A stretch of 64,000 nucleotides of DNA from CAWGCA01 sp963820955 (GTDB lineage Bacteria; Pseudomonadota; Gammaproteobacteria; Chromatiales; Chromatiaceae): NCBI GenBank assembly GCA_963820955.1, contig CAWGCA010000047.1, forward strand, positions 124,001 to 188,000, in the 5' to 3' direction. Within the stretch, counting starts at the first letter, position 1. Each line of letters opens with the position of its first letter. The notes under the pieces are model-generated. The model did not search any database. It was given only the letters and a program-made list of their open reading frames with translations, and was not told the origin of the DNA. Below are positions 18,315-26,236 of the stretch, in pieces. The translations under genes and the position numbers were made by a program.

Positions 18315-19088
18315 ATGGCTGAAAACGATAACAGTCACGCACCTATACCCGTTTCAGAGGACGTGATGATCGACATGCGATCCGTCCACAAATGGTATGA
18401 CCAGTTTCATGTGCTGAAGGACATCAATCTAACTGTGCACAAGGGTGAGCGGATCGTGATCTGCGGCCCTTCGGGTTCCGGCAAGTCGACCCTGATCCGC
18501 TGCATCAACCGGTTGGAAGAGCACCAGAAGGGACAGATCGTCGTCGACGGAACCGAACTCACCGATGATATCAAGCACATAGATCAGATTCGCCGGGAAG
18601 TCGGTATGGTGTTTCAGCACTTCAACCTGTTTCCGCATCTTACCGTACTGGAGAACTGTTGCCTGGCCCTGATCTGGGTGCGTAAGATGCCGCGCAAGGA
18701 GGCCGAGGAGATCGGTATGAAATTCCTGGAGCGGGTACAGATACCGGAGCAGGCGAAAAAGTACCCTGGTCAGCTTTCCGGCGGCCAGCAGCAGCGGGTC
18801 GCCATCGCGCGCAGCCTCTGCATGAATCCGAGTATCATGCTGTTTGACGAGCCTACCTCCGCGCTCGATCCGGAGATGATCAAGGAAGTACTCGATACCA
18901 TGATCGAACTGGCCGAGAGCGGTATGACCATGCTCTGTGTCACCCATGAAATGGGTTTTGCCAAGACCGTTGCCAACCGGGTAATCTTCATGGACGGTGG
19001 CGAGATCGTGGAGGAGAATGAGCCGGAAGCGTTTTTCAGCAATCCCCAGCACGACCGGACCAAGCTGTTTCTGAGTCAGATCATGTAA
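18315..19088 (+). CDS. aapP: Amino-acid ABC transporter ATP-binding protein
   Basis: This 257-residue ATPase energises the Aap importer. It has the Walker A motif GPSGSGKST, Q-loop in MVFQHFNLFPHLTV, the signature LSGGQQQRVAIARSL, Walker B LFDEPTSALDPE and the switch His in VTHEMGF. The ATG at 18315 is chosen because GGAGAAGAAAATT immediately precedes it; a TTG/ATG 21-24 bases upstream would overlap the aapM stop and has no such site. It is the last gene of the operon. A wide inverted repeat (AGCTGGT/ACCAGCT, 19088-19122) follows the stop. Confidence 0.94.
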   Translation: MAENDNSHAPIPVSEDVMIDMRSVHKWYDQFHVLKDINLTVHKGERIVICGPSGSGKSTLIRCINRLEEHQKGQIVVDGTELTDDIKHIDQIRREVGMVFQHFNLFPHLTVLENCCLALIWVRKMPRKEAEEIGMKFLERVQIPEQAKKYPGQLSGGQQQRVAIARSLCMNPSIMLFDEPTSALDPEMIKEVLDTMIELAESGMTMLCVTHEMGFAKTVANRVIFMDGGEIVEENEPEAFFSNPQHDRTKLFLSQIM

Positions 19089-19158
19089 GCTGGTTTAGCT
19101 CGAACTGCATTTCGCACCAGCTGGGTCTGACTGGTAAGGAATATGGATTAGCCTGTCT

Positions 19159-20049
19159 TCAAGGTCCCAGCTCCGCCAGCAGGCGGTCGATCATCCCCAG
19201 TGCCTGCCCGCCGTAGCCACCACCGAACATATTGAGGTGGTTCAAGACATGGTAGAGGTTGTAAAGGGTCTTGCGCGTAGGGTATCCCCGATCCAGCGGC
19301 CAGGCCTCATTGTAGGCGTCATAGAAGGATCTGCCGAAGCCGCCGAAAAGTTCAGTCATGGCCAGCTCCGCCTCCCGGTCTCCGTAGTAGGTCGCCGGGT
19401 CGTAAATCACCGGCTGTCTCCGGCGGTCGTAGGAGAGGTTTCCTGCCCAAAGATCACCATGGATCAAGGAGGGTTTTGGCTGGTGGTCGATCAGCGCGGG
19501 AAACTGTTCAAGCAACCTTTCGCCCCGCTGCTGCAGCTGCCCCCGGTGACCGTTTTTTGCCGCCAGCGCCAGCTGGAACCCCAGGCGTTGTTCGCGCCAG
19601 AATCCGACCCAGTCGCTTGCTGGCCGGTTGGGCTGGTGGGTGGAGCCGATCGTGTTGTCCCGTGTCCAGCCAAATGTCTGTTGCTGGGTTCGGTGCAGCA
19701 ACGCCAGTTGCCGGCCGGCGGTTACGCCACTGCCGCCAGCTCCCATTTCGATGTATTCCATCACCAGGTAGGCATCGCTGCCAGTGATGCCGGAGCAGAG
19801 TGGTCGGGGAACGCGGATTGAATTGGTCGCCGCCAATTCCGCCAGGCCCGCTGCCTCGGCCTCGAACATCGCCAGCCGGGGGGCGTTGTTGAGCTTCACG
19901 AAATAGCTGAGTTTGCCATCGCTGAGCACGACTGTGGAGTTGATACAGCCACCGCCGACGTTGCGGGCCTGCGCCGGGCCGAAGGTTGCTGCGGACACTT
20001 CGCTGATGTGGTTGGCAATATCCTTCCAGTTGCTCATGGTTTTTTGCAT
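19159..20049 (-). CDS. Fructosamine-3-kinase-like protein
   Basis: This is a 296-residue protein of the fructosamine kinase family, which phosphorylates ketoamines formed by protein glycation so that they decompose. The kinase-like fold is recognisable: an N-lobe with the lysine in SYFVKLN, an Ala/Glu-rich helix (FEAEAAGLAEL), LVMEYIEMG, the catalytic loop LIHGDLWAGN and the metal-binding D of IYDPATYYGDRE. C-terminal motifs (ELFGGF, YNLYHVLNHLNMFG) are typical of the bacterial YniA-type members. No operon partner is apparent; the next minus-strand gene upstream is an HNH endonuclease 55 bases away. The physiological substrate in bacteria is generally uncertain. Confidence 0.88.
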   Translation of the reverse strand: MQKTMSNWKDIANHISEVSAATFGPAQARNVGGGCINSTVVLSDGKLSYFVKLNNAPRLAMFEAEAAGLAELAATNSIRVPRPLCSGITGSDAYLVMEYIEMGAGGSGVTAGRQLALLHRTQQQTFGWTRDNTIGSTHQPNRPASDWVGFWREQRLGFQLALAAKNGHRGQLQQRGERLLEQFPALIDHQPKPSLIHGDLWAGNLSYDRRRQPVIYDPATYYGDREAELAMTELFGGFGRSFYDAYNEAWPLDRGYPTRKTLYNLYHVLNHLNMFGGGYGGQALGMIDRLLAELGP

Positions 20050-20104
20050 ATTGGTCAGGGGGTGAAGGGCTTGAAACGACGCAGGCTCTTCAGCACCCCG
20101 AACT

Positions 20105-20764
20105 TTAACGGCGAGTGGATTTCCCTTCTAAACGGGCTCGCAGCGGACTGCTGCGCGGAAAGTGGGCGCGCAGGAACTCCATCTGGTCCGCCAGCACATG
20201 ATGTCCCTGAAGATAGACGTACTCGGCATGGGTCGGCGTGAAGGGTATGGCCAGCAGTTCCATCGCGGCTGCTTCCGGCGTGCGTCCTGCCTTGTGATTG
20301 TTGCAGCGGAGGCAGGCAGTGACCACGTTGTTCCAGCGATCCGGGCCACCCTGGCTCAGGGGGCGCACATGGTCACGGGAGAGCTGGTGGCGAGGGAAGG
20401 CTCTACCGCAATAGAGGCAGAGGTGGCCGTCGCGCTGGAACAGGGTTTGATTGTTGAGGGGGGGGGAGTAGCCCTGCCCCAACTTGTCCATCACTCGACT
20501 GTTGCCGTAGGTGGCGATGATGGTGTTGACTTCGACCAGGCTTTGACGCTGGCTGCGTACGTTAAAGCCGCCACGGATAGAATACAGAACCCGACCGCAG
20601 CTGTACGCGATCTGACCAAGAAAATAGAGGCGCACGGCGTTTCGGTAATCGATCCATTCCAGCGGCATGCCGGCGGCATCGGTACGCAAAATTTGCTGCT
20701 GAAGATAAAACACTGTCCCCGACTCCCGGCGGGCGATATTTAAAAACCTGGGTTGATCATACAC
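20105..20764 (-). CDS. HNH endonuclease domain protein
   Basis: This is a 219-residue protein. The central HNH domain is complete: CLYCG (zinc ligands), LSRDHVRPLSQGG with the first catalytic His, WNNVVTACLRCNNHKAGR with the Asn, Cys-x-x-Cys and final HNH residues. The 100-residue N-terminal part (RLYFLGQIAY, NVRSQRQSLVEVNTIIA) is shared, as I recall, with stand-alone HNH proteins of many proteobacteria. These are chromosomal proteins without a restriction partner, of unknown role in DNA metabolism. No methylase or mobile-element gene is adjacent. The start is the ATG at 20764, directly at the edge of an AT-rich spacer. Confidence 0.85.
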   Translation of the reverse strand: MYDQPRFLNIARRESGTVFYLQQQILRTDAAGMPLEWIDYRNAVRLYFLGQIAYSCGRVLYSIRGGFNVRSQRQSLVEVNTIIATYGNSRVMDKLGQGYSPPLNNQTLFQRDGHLCLYCGRAFPRHQLSRDHVRPLSQGGPDRWNNVVTACLRCNNHKAGRTPEAAAMELLAIPFTPTHAEYVYLQGHHVLADQMEFLRAHFPRSSPLRARLEGKSTRR

Positions 20765-21130
20765 AGTTCATCAGGATATTTCAGAAACGACCTGGCCTGC
20801 AGTGTGGGCAAGCGCGCTGCCTTGAACCGAATAGGAACAAAACTGTGTGGGGGGCTAAAAAAAAATTCCAGAAAAAGGTTGACACAGGATGAACCGGGGG
20901 TTTTCCCGTAAGTTGTTATGCACAGTCCGGGAGCAGTTCCGATCGGGCTGGCTGTTTTTTTGACACTTCATTGATAAGTCAATGATTAAATACTTTAACT
21001 TATTGTTTTTTATGCTAATGATATGACTGTCTATTTTTTCTACAATTTGATGGCAAGCTATTGTTTTCGGCTGTTAGGGGGTGATTTCTGCAGTTACTCC
21101 ACAGAGTTATCCACAGCTTCTGTGGAAAAA
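20756..21130. other. AT-rich spacer with DnaA-box-like motifs
   Basis: This 478-base gap before priA holds two exact matches to the DnaA-box consensus TTATNCACA: TTATGCACA at 20916-20924 and TTATCCACA at 21107-21115. A near match lies at 20756-20764, and a TTTTCCACA (minus strand) at 21121-21129. Between the two exact boxes lies a markedly AT-rich stretch (about 20950-21060). The combination is origin-like, but no dnaA, gidA or parAB is nearby. It may instead be a DnaA-regulated promoter region or a DnaA-titrating site. Confidence 0.35.
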
Positions 21131-21242
21131 TCCGTTGACTGTCGATTCTTGGGAATTTAGCTATTTAGGAGCGGGGATTCGTAGCCCGTTTTAGACGTTT
21201 CGCCGGGTGCAATCAGTGCACCTACTCAGGTAGAGTTGCTCC

Positions 21243-23456
21243 ATGTCCAGGCAGATTATATTACGGGTGGCGGTCGCTGCGCCGCTCCGCTCCCTATTTG
21301 ATTATCTGCCACCGCAGGATTGTGACCCATCGCGGCTGCGTCCCGGTATCCGTATGCGGGTACCCTTCGGGCGCGCAGAGCGCTGTGCTGTCCTGCTGAC
21401 CACCGACACCCAAACCGCCATGCCGCTGGGGAAACTGAAGCGGGTGAGGGAACTGCTTGATCCGGATCCTCTGTTCTCCCCGGCAGACCTCTCCCTGCTG
21501 CAGTGGGCCGCAAACTATTACCAGCACCCGTTGGGCGAAGTGATACTAGGTGCGCTTCCGGTTCGACTGCGAAAAGCCGACGCCTCGCTTCATCCGGGCC
21601 GGCCCGCTTGGCGATTAAGTCCAGCCGGTGAGGCGCAGGATCCTGATCGATTGCCAGGAGCTCCTCGCCAGGCCGACATTCTGAGGTTGTTGAGGGCTGC
21701 GCCGGACGGGGTGCCTCAGCAGCAGGTTTATCTCCAGTGCGGTGAATGCCGGGCAGTACTGCGCAGGCTGCAGCAGAAAGGCTGGCTGGAACCCTGTGAG
21801 ATTGCCCTCGCGCCGACTGTGCAAACCGTTGCGGCACCGGTACAGGGACCGGCATTGAATACCGCTCAGCAGGCGGCGGTCAGTGCGGTGACCGAAGGGC
21901 TAGGTGGATATGCGGCCTTTTTGCTGGATGGTGTCACCGGCAGCGGTAAGACAGAGGTCTATCTCAGCCTGGTTGAGCGGGTGGCAGCGCGGGGACAGCA
22001 GGCATTGCTGCTGGTGCCGGAGATCGGTCTTACTCCACAGTTGTTAGCGCGTTTTCGGCAGCGTATTCCGCTGCCTACCGCAGTGCTGCACTCCGCGCTG
22101 TCAGATGGAGAAAGGGAAATGGCCTGGCAAGATGCCCGGCAAGGACGCGCGCGACTCGTGCTGGGGACCCGCTCCGCCCTGTTCACCCCCATGCCGGAGC
22201 TTGGTTTGGTGGTGGTCGACGAGGAGCACGACCTGTCGTTGAAACAGCAGGATGGGTTCCGTTATTCGGCAAGGGATCTGGCCTTGGTCCGCGCCCAGCG
22301 TTGTGATTGCCCGGTACTGCTGGGCTCCGCTACCCCTTCCCTGGAGAGTCTTAGGAATGCGCAGGACGGCCGGTACACTCATCTGCCGCTTCGTCAGCGG
22401 GCTGGAGGAGCCGCTTCACCCCAGATCGACCTATTGGATATCCGTTCGGTACGGCTGGAGGCCGGAGTTTCACCGACCTTGATACGGATGGTGGAGCAAG
22501 AGTTACAAGCCGGCAACCAGGTTCTGCTGTTTCTCAACCGGAGGGGATATGCGCCGCTGCTGACCTGTCACGATTGCGGTTGGGTTGCAGAGTGTCGTCG
22601 CTGCGATGCCCGCATGACGCTGCACCTGGCCAGCCACCAGCTCTGGTGTCACCATTGTGGTGCCCGGCGTCCCCTGGATACCGCATGTCCCGATTGCGGT
22701 GGCGCCGACCTCCGGCCGCTGGGGCAGGGTACGGAACGATTGCAGGGTATGTTGCAGCAGCGTTTCCCTGGAACCGGGATTGTCCGCATTGATCGTGACA
22801 CCACCCGGCGCAAGGGAAGTCTTGAAAAGCTGCTTGAAGAGATTCGAAAGGGTAAGTATTCACTACTGCTTGGGACTCAGATGCTGGCCAAGGGGCATCA
22901 TTTTCCGAATGTGACCCTGGTGGGGATACTGAACGTCGATCAGGGGCTGTTCGGGGCCGATTACCGGGCAGCCGAACGGATGGCACAACTGATCGTACAG
23001 GTGGCCGGGCGGTCCGGGCGGGCAGAAAAAGCGGGGCGTGTGCTGATTCAGACTCGACATCCGGATCACCCTTTGCTCAGGCTCCTGCTCCGAGGCGGAT
23101 ACGATGCCTTCGCCGAGCAGGCCCTCGCGGAGCGTCAGGAAGCGCTGCTGCCGCCTTACAGCTATCAGGCGCTGCTCAGGGCCGAGGCCCATCGGGAGCA
23201 CGACCCGCTAGAGTTTTTGCAGCAGGCGGTCGCATTGGCCGATGGCATGGCAAGGGAGGGGGTGGAGTTCTGGGGTCCGGTACCCGCACCCATGGAGCGC
23301 AGGGCGGGTCGCTACCGGGCGCATCTGCTGGTGCAGGCTGGCCAGCGGCCGCTGCTGCAGGCGTTGATTGCGCGCTGGGTGCCTCAGCTGGAGACCTGTG
23401 GATCGGCCAGACGGGTACGCTGGTCGATTGATGTGGATCCCCAGGAGATGCTGTGA
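21243..23456 (+). CDS. priA: Primosomal protein N', replication restart helicase
   Basis: This 737-residue DNA helicase restarts stalled replication forks by loading the primosome. In order it has an N-terminal 3'-DNA-binding domain (VAVAAPLRSLFDYLPP), Walker A in LDGVTGSGKTEVY (near residue 230), DEEH in LVVVDEEHD, GSATPS, and a zinc-binding insertion with pairs of cysteines (CHDCGW, CRRC, CHHCG, CPDCGG, near residues 440-490). Helicase motifs V and VI follow (GTQMLAKGHHFPNVTLV, VAGRSGRAEKAGRVLIQT). Length and order match the family. It is followed by argS after 110 bases, a common gammaproteobacterial linkage. Confidence 0.97.
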   Translation: MSRQIILRVAVAAPLRSLFDYLPPQDCDPSRLRPGIRMRVPFGRAERCAVLLTTDTQTAMPLGKLKRVRELLDPDPLFSPADLSLLQWAANYYQHPLGEVILGALPVRLRKADASLHPGRPAWRLSPAGEAQDPDRLPGAPRQADILRLLRAAPDGVPQQQVYLQCGECRAVLRRLQQKGWLEPCEIALAPTVQTVAAPVQGPALNTAQQAAVSAVTEGLGGYAAFLLDGVTGSGKTEVYLSLVERVAARGQQALLLVPEIGLTPQLLARFRQRIPLPTAVLHSALSDGEREMAWQDARQGRARLVLGTRSALFTPMPELGLVVVDEEHDLSLKQQDGFRYSARDLALVRAQRCDCPVLLGSATPSLESLRNAQDGRYTHLPLRQRAGGAASPQIDLLDIRSVRLEAGVSPTLIRMVEQELQAGNQVLLFLNRRGYAPLLTCHDCGWVAECRRCDARMTLHLASHQLWCHHCGARRPLDTACPDCGGADLRPLGQGTERLQGMLQQRFPGTGIVRIDRDTTRRKGSLEKLLEEIRKGKYSLLLGTQMLAKGHHFPNVTLVGILNVDQGLFGADYRAAERMAQLIVQVAGRSGRAEKAGRVLIQTRHPDHPLLRLLLRGGYDAFAEQALAERQEALLPPYSYQALLRAEAHREHDPLEFLQQAVALADGMAREGVEFWGPVPAPMERRAGRYRAHLLVQAGQRPLLQALIARWVPQLETCGSARRVRWSIDVDPQEML

Positions 23457-23566
23457 GCAGAGTTGGCAGCTGAGCCATGGATGGTAATCGGCCCCCGGTC
23501 CGGTACCCTGTTATGTTATCCTACCGGGCTTTGGATTTTCCGCGGCGGTTCAACCCTTAAAAAATA

Positions 23567-25327
23567 ATGAAGACCCAGATTGAGCAATTGATATCCCTTG
23601 CCCTGAAGAAGATCTCGGCCGAGGGGATCCTGTCGGAGCAACAGACTCCCCGGCCCATCATCGAACGGGCCCGGGATGCGCGCCACGGTGACTTCGCCTG
23701 CAACATCGCCATGGTCCTGGCAAAAGCGGTCCGCAGCCGGCCAAGGGATCTGGCGGAGAAACTGGTCGCTTCGCTGCCCCAGAGCGACCTGGTCGAGAAG
23801 GTGGAAATCGCCGGGCCCGGCTTTATCAACTTTTATCTGTCGACCGCGGCGTATTACGGGTTGATCCCGCAGATTCTGGAGCAGGGCCACGGTTTTGGCC
23901 GCAGTGAACTCGGTAACGGCAAACGGGTCCAGGTGGAGTTCGTCTCGGCTAATCCGACCGGGCCCCTGCATGTGGGCCATGGACGTGGTGCAGCCTATGG
24001 CGCGGTGGTGGCAGACCTGCTGGAGGCAGTGGGGTTCCGTGTACACCGGGAGTACTATGTCAATGATGCCGGTCGGCAGATGGACATCCTGGCCTCCAGT
24101 GTCTGGTTGCGTTATCTGGAACTCTGCGATGAAACGCTGACCTTTCCGGCGAATGGTTATCGGGGTGACTATGTGTGGGATATCGCCGCCACCCTGCATC
24201 GGGAGCATGGCGATGACTACCGCTATGGAGCAGAAGAAGTATTCCAGGCTATCCCCGCGGACGAACCGGCAGGGGGGGACAAGGAGGCCCACATTGACGG
24301 GCTCATCGTCCGGACCAAACAGCTGCTTGGAGACAATCGTTACCGTTTTGTATTCGAGCTCGCATTAAATACCATCCTCGACGACATTCGGGACGATCTC
24401 GAGCGCTTTGGTGTGCGTTACGAGGAGTGGTACTCGGAACGCAGTTTGACCGAATCCGGGGCAGTGAACAAGGCGATCGAGCGGTTACGGGGGGCTGGTC
24501 ATCTCTACCAGAAAGCGGGTGCTCTCTGGTTTCGTTCCACCGACTTTGGCGATGAAAAGGACCGCGTGGTGGTGCGGGACAATGGTCAGATTACTTACTT
24601 CGCTTCCGACATTGCCTACCATATGGATAAGCTGGAGCGGGGCTTCGAGCGGGTGATCGATGTCTGGGGGGCGGACCACCACGGCTATGTGCCGCGGGTT
24701 AAGGCAGCATTAAAGGCCCTGGGCGACGATCCCTCTCGTCTCGACGTACTGCTGGTTCAGTTTGCCAACCTCTACCGGGGGGGTGAAAAGGTGCAGATGT
24801 CTACCCGCTCTGGCTCGTTTGTCACCTTGCGCGAGTTGCGGAAAGAAGTGGGAGTGGATGCGGCCCGTTTCTTCTACGTCATGCGCAAGTGCGAACAGCA
24901 CCTCGACTTCGATCTGGATTTGGCCAAGTCCCAATCCAGTGACAATCCGGTCTACTATGTCCAGTATGCCCATGCGCGGGTCTGCAGCGTACTGGCCCAG
25001 GCGGCGGAAAAGGGCTTGTCGGTGGAGATCAGTGAGGGAGTCGGCAACCTGGAACGGCTCCAAGAGGAGCATGAGCGAAGCCTGTTGAAGACCCTGTCCC
25101 GCTATCCGGAAGTGGTGGAGGCCTCGGCACTGCATGAGGAGCCGCACCAGCTCTGCCACTATGTCAGGGAGCTGGCCAACGACTTTCACACCTACTACAA
25201 CGCCCATCAGTTCCTGGTGGACGATGAAGCCGCACGTGATGCGCGCCTCAAGCTTATCCTGGCGGTTCGACAGGTGCTGCGCAACGGACTCAATCTGCTG
25301 GGTGTTTCGGCGCCGGAGCGGATGTAG
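23567..25327 (+). CDS. argS: Arginyl-tRNA synthetase
   Basis: This is the 586-residue class I synthetase that charges tRNA-Arg. The HIGH motif reads HVGH (residues 135-138, within SANPTGPLHVGHGRG). As in many ArgRS the KMSKS motif is degenerate (VQMSTRSG). The N-terminal Add-1 domain (residues 1-110) and the C-terminal DALR anticodon-binding domain, ending VRQVLRNGLNLLGVSAPERM, are both present. The length is typical. It lies between priA and a SPOR-domain gene that starts 15 bases after its stop, so argS and the SPOR gene are likely co-transcribed. Confidence 0.97.
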   Translation: MKTQIEQLISLALKKISAEGILSEQQTPRPIIERARDARHGDFACNIAMVLAKAVRSRPRDLAEKLVASLPQSDLVEKVEIAGPGFINFYLSTAAYYGLIPQILEQGHGFGRSELGNGKRVQVEFVSANPTGPLHVGHGRGAAYGAVVADLLEAVGFRVHREYYVNDAGRQMDILASSVWLRYLELCDETLTFPANGYRGDYVWDIAATLHREHGDDYRYGAEEVFQAIPADEPAGGDKEAHIDGLIVRTKQLLGDNRYRFVFELALNTILDDIRDDLERFGVRYEEWYSERSLTESGAVNKAIERLRGAGHLYQKAGALWFRSTDFGDEKDRVVVRDNGQITYFASDIAYHMDKLERGFERVIDVWGADHHGYVPRVKAALKALGDDPSRLDVLLVQFANLYRGGEKVQMSTRSGSFVTLRELRKEVGVDAARFFYVMRKCEQHLDFDLDLAKSQSSDNPVYYVQYAHARVCSVLAQAAEKGLSVEISEGVGNLERLQEEHERSLLKTLSRYPEVVEASALHEEPHQLCHYVRELANDFHTYYNAHQFLVDDEAARDARLKLILAVRQVLRNGLNLLGVSAPERM

Positions 25328-25342
25328 TCAAGCGGTCGAAGC

Positions 25343-25954
25343 ATGCCAAGGGACTACAAGCGTCGGGCCAGTCCGTCGCACCGCGAGAGGAAGCAGGCAC
25401 CGGGTTGGGCCTGGTTTCTTGGTGGATTGCTGGTGGGGCTTTTTTTCAGTGGTCTGGCCTGGCTCAAGCTGCTGCCACCTGCCGAGCAGACCCCTCAGGC
25501 TCGGGCCATTGTTCCCGACCAGCGGCAGAAAGACAGAGCGAGAGAGAAGGAGGAGGATAGGTCGGCAGCGCCCAGGCCGCGCTTTGATTTTTATACCATC
25601 CTGCCGGAGATGGAGGTGGTGGTACCCGACCCGGAACCCGAGGCCGAGCGCGAGCGTGAAGCCCCGAGTATGCCCCCTGCCCCCGTCAGAAACGCCAAGT
25701 CACAGCCCTCTGTGGCGAAAGAGATCTACATGCTTCAGATGGGATCGTTCCACAATTATTCTGATGCCGATCGATTGAAGGCGAGTCTGGCCCTGGTGGG
25801 TATAGAGGCCGAGATACAAAAGGTGCGAATCAACGCAGGCGACACCTTCCACCGGGTTCGCAGCGGCCCCTATAACCGGGAACAGGTAAACCAGCTCAGG
25901 GGCCGACTGAAACAAAATAACATCAGCAGCCTGGTGATCAAGCTGAAACAGTAA
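25343..25954 (+). CDS. SPOR-domain protein, FtsN-like
   Basis: This is a 203-residue single-pass inner-membrane protein with a basic cytoplasmic N-terminus (residues 1-20), a transmembrane helix (about 22-45, WAWFLGGLLVGLFFSGLAWL), a Pro/Glu/Arg-rich periplasmic linker and a C-terminal SPOR domain (about 128-203, from YMLQMGSFHNYSDADRLKASL to the end). SPOR domains bind septal peptidoglycan lacking stem peptides. Position after argS and the domain plan match the FtsN-type cell-division protein found there in many gammaproteobacteria. The hslVU genes that often follow are absent; the convergent feoC ends only 6 bases away. Confidence 0.85.
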   Translation: MPRDYKRRASPSHRERKQAPGWAWFLGGLLVGLFFSGLAWLKLLPPAEQTPQARAIVPDQRQKDRAREKEEDRSAAPRPRFDFYTILPEMEVVVPDPEPEAEREREAPSMPPAPVRNAKSQPSVAKEIYMLQMGSFHNYSDADRLKASLALVGIEAEIQKVRINAGDTFHRVRSGPYNREQVNQLRGRLKQNNISSLVIKLKQ

Positions 25955-25960
25955 TCCAGG

Positions 25961-26236
25961 TCAGCGATCGCAGCCAGGGCGCAGGGGCGGTGCCTGCTCG
26001 CCGTATTGGACCGTCTCGTCCTCGATCCATTGGTAGAATTCGGTGAGCGCCGGGTCGCATTTGCGGCAGCTGCTGCCGCAGGAGGCGGTTGCCTGGAGGC
26101 GACGCACCTTCCCCTTGCGAATCCATCGCTCGAGCATCCCACGCACCGCCTCCTGCGGACTGTCCAGGTGCATGGCGATATCGGCCAGGGTTGCCTGTCG
26201 GTGTTGTATCAGGTAGCGCTTGATCGCCGACAGCAT
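25961..26236 (-). CDS. feoC: FeoC-like regulator of ferrous iron transport
   Basis: This is a 91-residue protein, start chosen at MLSAIKRYL because its ATG overlaps the feoB stop by one base (TGATG). A winged-helix N-terminal part (residues 1-50, QATLADIAMHLDSPQEAVRGMLERWIRKGKV) is followed by a cysteine-containing segment (ASCGSSCRKCD), the arrangement of FeoC proteins that bind an Fe-S cluster and modulate FeoB. The C-terminal tail of about 20 residues (to PPLRPGCDR) is extra. It is the last gene of feoA-feoB-feoC. The role is inferred from context and cysteine pattern. Confidence 0.8.
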   Translation of the reverse strand: MLSAIKRYLIQHRQATLADIAMHLDSPQEAVRGMLERWIRKGKVRRLQATASCGSSCRKCDPALTEFYQWIEDETVQYGEQAPPLRPGCDR

